A stretch of DNA of 64,000 bases from Paenibacillus sp. URB8-2. GTDB taxonomy: Bacteria > Bacillota > Bacilli > Paenibacillales > Paenibacillaceae. The position numbers were made by a program, and so were the translations under genes. Position 1 is the stretch's first letter; each line of letters opens with the position of its first letter. The stretch covers positions 1,178,001 to 1,242,000 of the forward strand of contig NZ_AP023239.1 in NCBI RefSeq assembly GCF_013393385.1, written 5' to 3'. The notes under the pieces were generated by a model. It saw nothing but the letters and a program-made list of their open reading frames with translations, was not told where the DNA came from and ran no database searches. Positions 35,511 to 45,968 of the stretch are shown piece by piece.

Positions 35511-35556
35511 GGAGGCGCCCTTAAGTCCCCGGACTTTACGGGGTGTCTCTTTTTTT
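35511..35556 (+). terminator. Hairpin between tatA and tatC
   Basis: AAGTCC/GGACTT forms the inner stem and GGAGGCGCCC with GGGGTGTCTC the outer, followed by seven T. It may partly terminate so that tatA exceeds tatC, which fits the excess of TatA needed by Tat systems. Confidence 0.7.
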
Positions 35557-35588
35557 GAACTTGCAGCAGGAAGAGGGGGGGCCTGTTT

Positions 35589-36353
35589 TTGGAACCCGGA
35601 GAAATGACGGTAGTCGAGCATCTCACGGAGCTGCGCAGAAGAATCGTATACGTGCTGGTCGTCTTTGTAATCGGCCTGGTTGGCGGGCTGTTCTGCGCGA
35701 AGCCGGTCTATGAGTATCTGATCCATGCCGACATGGCTCAGGGCTTCGTGCTGCACGCATTCGCTTTCTGGGACGGCATCGGCATGTACATGAAGATTGC
35801 CATGGCCGTGTCGCTAACGGTATCCGTACCGTTCATCGTCTATCAGTTATGGGCGTTCGTCAGTCCCGCTCTGCGGCCGGCGGAACGGAGTGCAGCCCTG
35901 CGGTATGTGCCGTATGCGCTTGTTCTGTTTGTGGCCGGTCTTCTCTTCGCTTATTATATCGTGTTCCCGATGGCGCTTTCCTTCACCGTCTCGGTTACAC
36001 GCGATTTGGGACTGGAGGAGACATACGGCATTGCGCAGTATTTCAATTTTATGTTCAGCCTGGTGCTGCCGATGGCGCTGCTGTTCGAACTGCCGCTGAT
36101 CGTCATGTTCCTGACCAAGATCCGGCTTCTGAACCCGCTCCGGCTGCGCAAAGTGCGGCGCTATGCCTATTTTGCGCTGGTCTTTATCGCCGTGGTCATC
36201 ACGCCGCCCGATTTCATCTCGGATTTTCTGGTCACCGTTCCTCTGCTCGTTCTCTACGAATTCAGCGTGTTTCTGTCCGCGGTTGTTTACCGCAAGCAGC
36301 TTGCCGCTGACGCGGCGCTGGAGGCAAGATACGCAGCAGGCGACCATGCCTGA
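35589..36353 (+). CDS. tatC: Twin-arginine translocase subunit TatC
   Basis: A 254-residue six-span protein that recognises twin-arginine signal peptides. Signature parts are TVVEHLTELRRRIVYVLVVF at the N-terminus, YQLWAFVSPALRPAERSAAL after the second span, FNFMFSLVLPMALLFELPLI, and ITPPDFISDFLVTVPLLVLY. The start is TTG 35589; the site upstream (GAAGAGGGGGGGCC) is spaced about ten bases. An internal ATG nearby (35604) would cut only five residues. It ends the ydi/tat block before the groESL region. Confidence 0.94.
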   Translation: MEPGEMTVVEHLTELRRRIVYVLVVFVIGLVGGLFCAKPVYEYLIHADMAQGFVLHAFAFWDGIGMYMKIAMAVSLTVSVPFIVYQLWAFVSPALRPAERSAALRYVPYALVLFVAGLLFAYYIVFPMALSFTVSVTRDLGLEETYGIAQYFNFMFSLVLPMALLFELPLIVMFLTKIRLLNPLRLRKVRRYAYFALVFIAVVITPPDFISDFLVTVPLLVLYEFSVFLSAVVYRKQLAADAALEARYAAGDHA

Positions 36354-36775
36354 CGGCGTCAGCCCCGGACCTTTCGTACCGGCGGATGAAAGCGGCGAGG
36401 TGCCTTTTAGTGTTGGTGTCTAATATTGGAAGAATCAGCTGCGATATGCCGTTTGCCCAAAGAAGCAGGCATATTTTGCCGTGCTATGGATAGAATGAAA
36501 GAGGGTATAGCCTGGGACAACCTGGCTGGCCGGCTTTTTTCCAAATTCGTGTAGAAAAAAGAGCAAAAGGGCTTGAAATCCGCAGTCAAGTTGAGTAATA
36601 TAAAAATTGTTGTTAGCACTACTGACTGTCGAGTGCTAACAGACCAAAAAGATATGCTGAGCCGGGCTGCCGACTCTCACATTTCATGAATGCGACGGAA
36701 TCTTATTTCCGGCAACGTCATTCTCAAACCCTGTGTTCAAGCATAACAACATAATCTAAAAGGAGGCTATTTTTC
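36354..36775 (+). promoter_or_regulatory. groESL control region with CIRCE element
   Basis: A promoter TTGAAA (36573-36578), 17 bases, TAATAT (36596-36601) is followed by a CIRCE operator at 36613-36639: TTAGCACTA-N9-GAGTGCTAA. One base in the left arm departs from the TTAGCACTC consensus. CIRCE is bound by HrcA, which represses groESL without heat stress; hrcA itself is not in the window. The first 200 bases of this gap hold no recognisable gene. Confidence 0.92.
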
Positions 36776-37057
36776 ATGATCAAACCTTTAGGTGAACGCG
36801 TATTGGTGGAACCGATCGAGCAGGAGGAAACGACTTCGTTCGGAATCGTGCTTCCGGACTCGGCCAAGGAGAAGCCGCAGGAAGGTAAAATCGTGGCCGT
36901 GGGCAGCGGCGCTCTGAAAGACGGAGTTCGTGTACCGCTGGAAGTGAAGGAAGGCGACCGCGTTATTTTCTCGAAGTATGCAGGAACCGAAATCAAATAT
37001 GAAGGCAAAGAGTATTTGATTATGAAAGAAAGCGACATTCACGCGATTCTGGGTTAA
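36776..37057 (+). CDS. groES: Co-chaperonin GroES
   Basis: The 93-residue lid of the GroEL chamber. [20 protein letters not shown], the mobile loop [20 protein letters not shown], and [20 protein letters not shown] are standard. The ATG follows AAAAGGAGG. Transcribed with groEL 65 bases downstream, under the CIRCE promoter. Confidence 0.98.
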   Translation: MIKPLGERVLVEPIEQEETTSFGIVLPDSAKEKPQEGKIVAVGSGALKDGVRVPLEVKEGDRVIFSKYAGTEIKYEGKEYLIMKESDIHAILG

Positions 37058-37107
37058 TTCCCGAGGACCGTCTATAAGATTTCAATACCGATACTTACAA
37101 TTCATAG

Positions 37108-38751
<1,644 letters not shown>

Positions 38752-38769
38752 TCCCATATGTATATTTTC

Positions 38770-38805
38770 GAGGCCTCCCAGGATACCCTGGGAGGCCTCT
38801 TCATT
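38770..38805 (+). terminator. Terminator of groESL
   Basis: GAGGCCTCCCAGG (38770-38782) pairs perfectly with CCTGGGAGGCCTC (38787-38799) around ATAC, then a T-rich stretch. Confidence 0.88.
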
Positions 38806-39254
38806 TTGGTAATAAAATTGACTATTCCAATAGTTATGGTTTAATATACATAAAGTAAGGCTCCAACAAGCAGCTGGCAGTCCTACAGCTAACCGATTCA
38901 TCACATGTGTATTAGTAAATCTGTAGTTTTGATCTGTCTCCAAATGATTTTTGATATAAATTACATGTTATGAAACATAACATTTTGCAGTGATATTTTT
39001 AATATTATTTCTATTTTTTTCGACAATAAACATTATAATGTGATTAAAAATGACACAAAACTGTAGACAATCACGTATTCTGTATGTATTATATAGCTAA
39101 TTCTACAAGATGATCTGACAGATGTAAGGTTTCGATTTTAGTCGCAAGCTGAGAGAAAATGGACCGGGGTAGACTAATTAAAATAATTGTATACAATTAT
39201 ACAGTTATACTTTTAGAGCCGGAACTAGCAGATTTTTGACTAGGAGATGGATAT
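38806..39254 (+). promoter_or_regulatory. AT-rich control region of the GntR operon with two palindromes
   Basis: This gap of 449 bases marks a sharp drop in GC. It carries ATAATTGTATACAATTAT at 39183-39200, an 18-bp perfect palindrome of the TTGTATACAA kind used by FadR/GntR regulators, 55 bases before the gntR start. A second one, ATGTTATG-AAA-CATAACAT, lies at 38965-38983. The first site probably mediates autoregulation. I could not fix a promoter with confidence, although TATACT at 39206-39211 is a possible -10 box. Confidence 0.6.
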
Positions 39255-39935
39255 ATGAACAGTTCTGTTATGCGAACACGCAGGTTATCCAAGGATAATA
39301 CTTATTTTGCGTTAAAACAAAAAATTATTGATAGCGAGTTAAAGCCCGACGAAAATGTACATGAAGAAAGTTTGGCAGCTTTATTGGGAGTTAGCCGCAC
39401 TCCACTAAGAGAGGCTATCCAAAGGTTGGAGAATGAGGAGTTTCTCGTCCGGCAGCCGAATGGCAGGTTGAAAGTGGCGCCAGTGACAATGGAAGAGGTT
39501 AAAGAAATCTTTCTTATTCGCAGCATGCTGGAAGGTTATATTGCCAAGAGTGCGGCCAAAAATGCTACGGATAAAGATATTCAAAATTTAACGGCTATGA
39601 TTGGGAATATTAAACAGTCGTTTCAGTCAGGCGAGAGTCAGGATTTTGTTTCATATGGCTTTGAGTTCCATGATTATTTATCTGAAATGAGTGATCTTAA
39701 AACCTTTGTGAAAATCTTGAATCATCTAAGAGATCATTCGCTTCGCTATTGTCGGTTTGTTTCGCTGCATGGGGATTGGAACAAGCAGGCAGATGAAGAA
39801 CATAACCTTATCTTACAAATGATAGCCGACAGAAATGAAGACGGCGCTGAAAAAGCGATGCAGGAACATATATTAAGCAGTCTATCCGCTGCATTGGAGA
39901 GAATAAAAGGAATTCAAGCAAACAGAGAGGATTGA
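39255..39935 (+). CDS. GntR/FadR family regulator with FCD domain
   Basis: A 226-residue regulator. The winged helix is at residues 10-75: AALLGVSRTPLREAIQRLEN is the recognition region, followed by FLVRQPNGRLKVAPVTMEEV. The rest is an all-helical FCD ligand domain (metal or small acid binding), including FLIRSMLEGYIAKSAAKNAT and EFHDYLSEMSD, with a final AMQEHILSSL. The ATG follows TAGGAGATGG. It heads a same-strand cluster and stops five bases before the next gene, so it most likely controls the cluster in response to its substrate. Confidence 0.9.
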   Translation: MNSSVMRTRRLSKDNTYFALKQKIIDSELKPDENVHEESLAALLGVSRTPLREAIQRLENEEFLVRQPNGRLKVAPVTMEEVKEIFLIRSMLEGYIAKSAAKNATDKDIQNLTAMIGNIKQSFQSGESQDFVSYGFEFHDYLSEMSDLKTFVKILNHLRDHSLRYCRFVSLHGDWNKQADEEHNLILQMIADRNEDGAEKAMQEHILSSLSAALERIKGIQANRED

Positions 39936-39940
39936 GTTTT

Positions 39941-41155
39941 ATGAAAACAAAATGGAGTATGGACACGAAGATTATTCATGAAAACCAGTTTCCGGACCCT
40001 CAAACGGGGGCCATCTCTCAAAGCATCATACCTGCAGTCGCTTATGCCTTCCCTGATGCAGAAACAGCGGCGGCAGTTGTAGCTGGCGAAGAAGAAGGCG
40101 TTTATTACGGCAGATATGGAAATCCCACATCCCGTACATTGGAAAAAAAGATAGCTGCATTAGAGGGTGGAGAAGATGCGTTAGGCGTTTCCAGTGGAAT
40201 GGCGGCAATCTCCATTGCTCTGCTCGGATTCTTGAAGCATGGCGATCATGTCTTTGTGACTAAGGATGTATATGGAGGCACCTATAGCTTCCTGACTTCT
40301 TTGGCGCCCCGATTTGGCATACAATTTGATTTTGTCGATTGTACGGATATAGATTCAATGATTAAGGCAATTAAGCCAAATACAAAAGCAGTATATATTG
40401 AAACTCCTTCTAATCCAAGATTAACCATTCTTGATATCGGAAAAATCTCGGAAGTCTGCAAATCGTATCAGCTCCCCGTCATTGTCGATAACACCTTTAT
40501 GAGCCCTTGCTTGCAGAAGCCTTTGAAGCTTGGGGCCGATGTTGTGGTACACAGCGCTACTAAATATATAAATGGTCATGGGGATGTCTTGGCAGGATTT
40601 ATTGTTGGAAAAAAAGACATCATCCAGTTTATGAGAAAGAAACTGATGGGCGATTTGGGACAAAATTTAAATGCTTGGGACGCATTCCTGATTTTAAGAG
40701 GAATGAAGACCATGGCCTTGCGGGTAGAGAGACATTGCAGCAACGCCCAGAAAATTGCTGAATACCTCGAGTCTCATCCTTTCATCGATAAAGTCTTTTA
40801 TCCAGGTTTAAAGTCTCATCCTCAACATGAGCTGGCCAAAGAACAAATGAAGGGAATGGGAGGCATTGTTTCTTTCGAAGTAAAGGGAGGCTTAGTTGAA
40901 GGGAAGAAATTAATAAACTCGTTGAAATTAGCGATGATTTCTTTCAGCTTGGGAGACCCGGAAACATTAGTTCAGCATCCGGCATCAATGACTCATGCTT
41001 CTATTCCAAAGGAAGAAAGAATGAAATTTGGAATCACGGATGGATTAATTCGCGTTTCGGTCGGGTTAGAGGATGCGGATGATATTATCAGCGATTTCGA
41101 TCAAGCTCTGACCGACTTATTTTCTGCTTCTGAAGTGAAAATAATAACGAAATAA
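39941..41155 (+). CDS. Cys/Met metabolism PLP-dependent lyase (cystathionine/methionine gamma-lyase type)
   Basis: A 404-residue fold-type I PLP enzyme. It has VYYGRYGNPTSRTLEKKIAA (phosphate-binding from the neighbouring subunit), SSGMAAISIALLGFLK, YIETPSNPRLTI, the PLP-binding lysine in SATKYINGHGDV, and SLGDPETLVQHPASMTHASI. Known methionine gamma-lyases have a Cys in the loop that here reads DVYGGTYSF (Gly), so cystathionine gamma-lyase/synthase-like chemistry is as likely. ATG 39941 is ten bases after GAGAGG. With MetNIQ in the same operon, the substrate is probably a sulfur amino acid. Confidence 0.85.
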   Translation: MKTKWSMDTKIIHENQFPDPQTGAISQSIIPAVAYAFPDAETAAAVVAGEEEGVYYGRYGNPTSRTLEKKIAALEGGEDALGVSSGMAAISIALLGFLKHGDHVFVTKDVYGGTYSFLTSLAPRFGIQFDFVDCTDIDSMIKAIKPNTKAVYIETPSNPRLTILDIGKISEVCKSYQLPVIVDNTFMSPCLQKPLKLGADVVVHSATKYINGHGDVLAGFIVGKKDIIQFMRKKLMGDLGQNLNAWDAFLILRGMKTMALRVERHCSNAQKIAEYLESHPFIDKVFYPGLKSHPQHELAKEQMKGMGGIVSFEVKGGLVEGKKLINSLKLAMISFSLGDPETLVQHPASMTHASIPKEERMKFGITDGLIRVSVGLEDADDIISDFDQALTDLFSASEVKIITK

Positions 41156-41169
41156 AAGGGAGGAAGTAC

Positions 41170-42333
41170 ATGTCTTCTAAACTGGGTGAGATTGAACAAG
41201 TTCTAGGTGGTCAGTTAATTGACGTTCGAAGAAACCTTCATCGGGAGCCAGAATTATCTTATGAAGAGTTTAAAACGACAGAGAAACTTCGTAAATGGCT
41301 GACAGATGCCAATATTCGCATGTTGGACCTCCCTTTACAAACGGGACTTATCGCAGAAATCGGACAAGGGGAAGGGCCAATCGTAGCCATTCGCTGTGAT
41401 ATCGATGCACTCCCGATTGAAGAACAGACCGGATTGCCTTTTGCGTCAGAGGTTCCAGGGAAAATGCACGCATGCGGTCATGATTTTCACACGGCTGTTA
41501 TCTTAGGTGCTGCATACTTGCTCAAAGCCCGCGAAGCTGAACTGCCCGGAAGGGTTAGAATATTGTTTCAACCGGCAGAAGAAACCGGTCACGGGGCTGA
41601 AAGCGTCTTGGCCTCGGGTGGGCTTGAAGATGTAGCTGCCATATTTGGTCTTCATAACTCACCAGAAATGCCTGCAGGATCGTTTGGAACGAGAACCGGT
41701 GCTTTAACAGCCGGGGTTGACCGGTTTGAAATCACGGTGAAAGGCATCGGCGCCCATGCCGCCACTCCGGAGAATGGTGTGGATGCCATTGTAACAGCGG
41801 CTCAAATTATTACCGCTCTTCAAACGATTGTAAGCCGCCAGAACAAGGCAGGAGAGCCGGTTGTGCTGAGTGTAACCCGAATCAATGGAGGGTTCACCTG
41901 GAATGTGCTACCGGAGATGGTGGAATTGGAAGGCACGGTTCGAACTTATAATGAGGAGATTCGCCGTATTATTCCGGAAAAAATGACCCAAATTATAGAA
42001 GGAATTGCCGCGGCAGCCGGGGCGGAGGCCAGCCTGCATTGGTATCCAGGCCCGCCGGCAACGATAAACGACGGATATTGGGCTGATTTTACCAAAGAGA
42101 TCGCCAAACAGTCAGGTTATGAAGTGCATGATATCGCACCGCAAATGGGAGGTGAAGATTTCTCATTGTATTTACAGAAGATACCCGGTGCTTTTGTGAA
42201 TATCGGAACGGGTCCCGCTTATGCGCTGCATCATCCGCGTTTCGATGTAGATGAGACTGCATTATTGCCGGCCGCCAAATATTTTGCTTTGTTGGCAGAG
42301 CAAGCACTGGTGAAACTGAAAGAGAAAGGTTAG
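41170..42333 (+). CDS. M20 family amidohydrolase (N-acyl-amino acid deacylase)
   Basis: A 387-residue M20D metallopeptidase-like deacylase. NLHREPELSYEEFKTTEKLR opens the catalytic domain; the metal site is visible as MHACGHDFHTAVILGAA, the catalytic glutamates in FQPAEETGHGAESVL, and His in VKGIGAHAATPENGVDAIV (lid domain), with MGGEDFSLYLQKIPGAF near the end. Relatives such as YxeP and SndA of B. subtilis remove acyl groups from N-acetylcysteine derivatives, which fits the neighbours here. It starts 15 bases after the PLP enzyme with AGGGAGGAAG. Confidence 0.9.
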   Translation: MSSKLGEIEQVLGGQLIDVRRNLHREPELSYEEFKTTEKLRKWLTDANIRMLDLPLQTGLIAEIGQGEGPIVAIRCDIDALPIEEQTGLPFASEVPGKMHACGHDFHTAVILGAAYLLKAREAELPGRVRILFQPAEETGHGAESVLASGGLEDVAAIFGLHNSPEMPAGSFGTRTGALTAGVDRFEITVKGIGAHAATPENGVDAIVTAAQIITALQTIVSRQNKAGEPVVLSVTRINGGFTWNVLPEMVELEGTVRTYNEEIRRIIPEKMTQIIEGIAAAAGAEASLHWYPGPPATINDGYWADFTKEIAKQSGYEVHDIAPQMGGEDFSLYLQKIPGAFVNIGTGPAYALHHPRFDVDETALLPAAKYFALLAEQALVKLKEKG

Positions 42334-42367
42334 CCCCAAATCCGATAACGAAATGAGAGGAATGTAT

Positions 42368-43411
42368 ATGATTGAATTAAAGGATATTTATAAAACGTAC
42401 ACCCGTAAAGGGATCTCGATTGATGCCTTGAAGGGGATAAATGTAAAGGTCGAAAAAGGCGATATATTTGGGGTTATCGGCTATAGCGGTGCCGGAAAGA
42501 GTACGTTGATCCGTTTAGTCAATTATTTGGAAAAACCCACAAAAGGACAGGTTTTTGTCGATGGGCATGATTTAGGCAAATACAGCGATAAAGAGCTGCG
42601 TGCAGCCAAAAAGAATATCGGCATGATCTTTCAGCATTTTAACCTGCTGGAATCGAAAAAAATATTTGATAATGTGGCCATTCCCCTCGTTTTGTTGAAA
42701 AAAAATAAAAATGAAATCCGCAAGCGTGTTCTGGAGCTGCTGGAGTTTGTTGGATTATCCGACAAAGCGAACAGCTATCCGAGTGAATTGTCAGGCGGAC
42801 AGAAGCAGCGCGTCGGGATTGCAAGAGCGCTTGCCTCGAACCCCTCCATTCTGCTGTGCGACGAAGCGACGTCGGCGCTTGATCCGCAGACGACGCGATC
42901 CATTTTACAGCTGCTCAAGAAAATCAATGCGGAATACAATATCACAATTATGATCATCACCCATGAAATGTCGGTCATTCAGGAGATCTGCAACAAGGTG
43001 GCGGTCATGGAAGAAGGACGAATTATCGAGCAAGGAAGCGTTCTGGAGGTATTCGGACATCCACAGCATCCGACCACGCAAAATTTTGTGAAGACCGTTA
43101 TTCAGAACAGCATCACAAGCAGCGTGCAAAAAACGATAAAAAAAGAACCGGGCAGCGGCATTTACAAATTGGAATTTGTCGGGCAAAGCGCTTCTGAGCC
43201 GATTTTGTACAAATTGATTCGTTCCTATGATGTGAAGGTCAATATTCTATTTGCCAATATGACCGAGATTCAGGAAACGACATTGGGAAAAGTGATTATT
43301 CAGCTGCAAGGAGAGACGGCCGAGGTTAACAAGGCTCTGTCTTTCTTGAAAAATAGCGGAGTCGGTGTAGAGGAGGTGGAAAAGCATGATGTCAACTACA
43401 GTTACAACTGA
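42368..43411 (+). CDS. metN: Methionine-type ABC importer ATPase MetN
   Basis: A 347-residue ATPase with Walker A GYSGAGKSTLIRLVNYLE, signature LSGGQKQRVGIARAL, Walker B ILLCDEATSALDPQT, and the C-terminal NIL domain (about residues 265-340) that binds methionine and inhibits transport in the family. Three in-frame ATGs occur (42353, 42362, 42368); GAGAGG at 42355-42360 fits 42368. It overlaps metI by 26 bases. Confidence 0.93.
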   Translation: MIELKDIYKTYTRKGISIDALKGINVKVEKGDIFGVIGYSGAGKSTLIRLVNYLEKPTKGQVFVDGHDLGKYSDKELRAAKKNIGMIFQHFNLLESKKIFDNVAIPLVLLKKNKNEIRKRVLELLEFVGLSDKANSYPSELSGGQKQRVGIARALASNPSILLCDEATSALDPQTTRSILQLLKKINAEYNITIMIITHEMSVIQEICNKVAVMEEGRIIEQGSVLEVFGHPQHPTTQNFVKTVIQNSITSSVQKTIKKEPGSGIYKLEFVGQSASEPILYKLIRSYDVKVNILFANMTEIQETTLGKVIIQLQGETAEVNKALSFLKNSGVGVEEVEKHDVNYSYN

Positions 43412-44045
43412 ACAATTTATGGAGGCGATCATTGAAACCATTCATATGGTAGGGATGTCCTTGTTCGTAGGGTCATTAATTGGAATACCTATCGGGATTT
43501 TACTTGTGGTCACCCGTCCAGGGGGTGTTTTGGAAAGCAAATTGCTGTATTCCATTTTAAATCCCATTATCAACATTATTCGCTCCCTGCCATTTATTAT
43601 ATTGCTCGTCGCCATTATTCCGTTTACCCGGTTGATTGTTCAAACTTCGATTGGGACAAGCGCAGCGATCGTACCGCTTATTCTCTACATTGCACCTTAT
43701 ATCGGGCGGTTGGTAGAGAACTCCATACTTGAAGTCAATCCGGGAATTCTTGAAGCGGCAGAGGCAATGGGGGCTACACCGTTTCAAGTCATTTGGTACT
43801 TTTTATTACCCGAGGCAATCGGATCGTTAATCCTGTCCTTGACGACTGCGACCATTGGGTTAATTGGTGCAACTGCGATGGCTGGAACGGTTGGCGGCGG
43901 TGGAGTCGGAGACTTGGCTATTGTATATGGATACCAGCGATTTGACACTGTCGTAGTCATTGCCACCGTAATTGTCCTTATTATTTTCGTTCAAGGCATT
44001 CAATCATTAGGCAACACTTTGGCGAGAAAGATTCGCCGTTATTAA
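43386..44045 (+). CDS. metI: Methionine-type ABC importer permease MetI
   Basis: A 219-residue permease with five spans. The coupling helix region is EAAEAMGATPFQVIWYFLLP, and LNPIINIIRSLPFIILLVAI and AMAGTVGGGGVGDLAIVYGY are typical of MetI. GGAGGTGG inside the metN 3' end serves as its site, so translation is coupled. It forms the transporter with MetN and MetQ. Confidence 0.93.
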   Translation: MMSTTVTTEQFMEAIIETIHMVGMSLFVGSLIGIPIGILLVVTRPGGVLESKLLYSILNPIINIIRSLPFIILLVAIIPFTRLIVQTSIGTSAAIVPLILYIAPYIGRLVENSILEVNPGILEAAEAMGATPFQVIWYFLLPEAIGSLILSLTTATIGLIGATAMAGTVGGGGVGDLAIVYGYQRFDTVVVIATVIVLIIFVQGIQSLGNTLARKIRRY

Positions 44046-44074
44046 TGATTACTTAACAAGGAGGAAGACAACAA

Positions 44075-45109
44075 GTGAGTGAATGGAGCAAACAAGACCG
44101 ATTTAACGCATTATTATCCGGTGAACTCGCGGATCGTCCGATTGTAAGCGGATGGCGTCATTTCATCGACAAAGAACAAAATGCAGAAGATTTGGCAGAA
44201 ACGACGGTCACCTTTACAAAGAAATATGAATGGGACTGGGTCAAAATTAATCCTAGAGCAACCTATCTGGCGGAAGCTTGGGGAAATGTGTATGACTTTC
44301 AGGACTATCAAACCGTATTCCCGAGGCAGCAAACGACGGCTGTTCCAACGGCTGCAAATCTTTGGGATCTTGATGTGAAAAAGGCTGCACAGTCAACGCC
44401 GTTATTAGAGCAATTAGAAGCGGTGCGCAAAATTCGTCAAGGGCTGCCTGATACACCTTTGATTCAAACGGTCTTTTCACCTTTAACCGTTTTGCTATTT
44501 ATTGTAGGCCGGTCTGCATATGTAACAAAAACGGTGTTTGGCATTGAAAATCCTGTCACCCTGGATTCTTTGTTTACAGAGCACAGAGCAGCAGCGCATC
44601 ATGCGTTGCATGTGATTTCATTAACCTTGGCTGATTATGTAAAAGAGCTGCAGCAAGCAGGATCGGATGGTCTGTTTTATGCAGTGACGGGTACAGCCCA
44701 TCCTGGCTTATTTGATGAAGCGATGTTTAATGAGTTTTCCAGACCTTATGATTCCATTGTACTCGAGGCTGCGAATTACGGGAAAAATATCCTTCATACT
44801 TGTGGAGCATGCTCCCAGCCCGAAAGATTTAACGACTACCGGATAGACGGGATCAGCTGGGACACAAAGGCTGAGGGGAATCCGGACCTGGATGCGGCTT
44901 TAACGGCAACCAAGGTAGGCGGCGTCGATCATGCTTTATTTGCGGCAAATGACATTGCTCAAATTGGGAAGCAGGCTGAGGAAGCTTTAAACTTAATGAA
45001 AGATCAACCTTTTATTCTCGCTCCAAATTGCGCAATCCCGCTTAACGTAACCGATGAGGCTCTAAAACAACTAAAAAAATCTGTTTTTGAAAAGGAGACA
45101 AAAAAATGA
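44075..45109 (+). CDS. URO-D superfamily protein with methyltransferase-type zinc ligands
   Basis: A 344-residue member of the uroporphyrinogen decarboxylase fold, but not a convincing HemE: it lies between metI and metQ and carries H241-T-C243 (ILHTCGAC) and a late C319 (LAPNCAIPLNV). H-x-C plus a distant C is the zinc-thiol site of the MtaA/MtbA/CmuA methyltransferases in this superfamily. This suggests methyl transfer to or from a thiol, perhaps in handling a methylated sulfur compound. No corrinoid protein is encoded nearby. The GTG start at 44075 follows AAGGAGG. It overlaps metQ by four bases. Confidence 0.75.
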   Translation: MSEWSKQDRFNALLSGELADRPIVSGWRHFIDKEQNAEDLAETTVTFTKKYEWDWVKINPRATYLAEAWGNVYDFQDYQTVFPRQQTTAVPTAANLWDLDVKKAAQSTPLLEQLEAVRKIRQGLPDTPLIQTVFSPLTVLLFIVGRSAYVTKTVFGIENPVTLDSLFTEHRAAAHHALHVISLTLADYVKELQQAGSDGLFYAVTGTAHPGLFDEAMFNEFSRPYDSIVLEAANYGKNILHTCGACSQPERFNDYRIDGISWDTKAEGNPDLDAALTATKVGGVDHALFAANDIAQIGKQAEEALNLMKDQPFILAPNCAIPLNVTDEALKQLKKSVFEKETKK

Positions 45110-45951
45110 AAAAATTACTGCTTATTGTTTTAGTTGGGGTTGTAGTGTTGTTGACGGCTTGTGGCCAAAACTCGGCAAATAGCTCAGATTCAGGTGCAGC
45201 GCAAGAAGAAAAGAAAGAGATTACCGTTGGATTTGGCGTTGGGACGTATGAAGAGCAATTCCGCCAATCGATTCTGCCGATTTTAGAGGAAAAAGGCTAC
45301 AAGGTTGATATTAAAACCTTCTCTCAAAACATGCAGGTAAACCCGGCCATGAAGGAAGGCTCCATTGATGCAAGCATATTCCAAAGTACGGCGTATATGG
45401 AGGCGATTAACAAAGAAATTAGTGCGGATATGGTTGGAATCGCCTATGTTCCGGGCGCGCCGCAAGGTCTGTACTCTGTAAAGCACACCACACTTGATGA
45501 TGTAAAAGATGGCACTACCGTTGCTGTCCCCAATGATCCGGTTAACCAGGAACGTGCTCTTCGTATTCTGGAGGAGCTTGGTTGGGTAAAGATTAAAGAA
45601 GGGGCAGGTGTAGAGGACTTTAACATTAACAGCATGGAGCCGGACAAGTTTAACATTGATATTAAAATTCTGGACCCTGCGCAAATCCTGGTATCGCTGG
45701 AAGACGTTGATTATGGTGTTGTTAACGGAAACTACATTGCAAACGCCGGCAAAAAAATCACAGACGCATTGAAGATCGAAAACACACCAATGCAGCACAG
45801 AATCATCGTATCCATCAATAAGAAAGATGAAAACACCCAATGGGCCAAAGATTTGAAAGCCGCCTATGAGTCAAAGGAGTTTGAAGAATATATCACCGGA
45901 ATAGAGAAATATGACGGTTTCATTCTGCCTGAAGCTTGGAAAAACAATTAA
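45106..45951 (+). CDS. metQ: Methionine-type substrate-binding lipoprotein MetQ
   Basis: A 281-residue NlpA/MetQ lipoprotein: signal KKLLLIVLVGVVVLLTAC with the lipobox LTAC (Cys19), a short Ser/Asn linker, then the binding domain with VGFGVGTYEEQFRQSILPIL, TVAVPNDPVNQERALRILEE and YGVVNGNYIANAG. Several pocket positions differ from standard MetQ (for example the region HNKPYLD is replaced by FQSTAYMEAIN), so the ligand may not be plain methionine. ATG overlaps the preceding stop (ATGA). Confidence 0.9.
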   Translation: MKKLLLIVLVGVVVLLTACGQNSANSSDSGAAQEEKKEITVGFGVGTYEEQFRQSILPILEEKGYKVDIKTFSQNMQVNPAMKEGSIDASIFQSTAYMEAINKEISADMVGIAYVPGAPQGLYSVKHTTLDDVKDGTTVAVPNDPVNQERALRILEELGWVKIKEGAGVEDFNINSMEPDKFNIDIKILDPAQILVSLEDVDYGVVNGNYIANAGKKITDALKIENTPMQHRIIVSINKKDENTQWAKDLKAAYESKEFEEYITGIEKYDGFILPEAWKNN

Positions 45952-45968
45952 GTAAGGAAGTGGACGGG

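Noticed and set aside
44075..45109. HemE (uroporphyrinogen decarboxylase of haem synthesis)
   Set aside because: Location inside a metNIQ operon and the H-x-C...C zinc pattern fit the methyltransferase branch better; no other haem genes are near.
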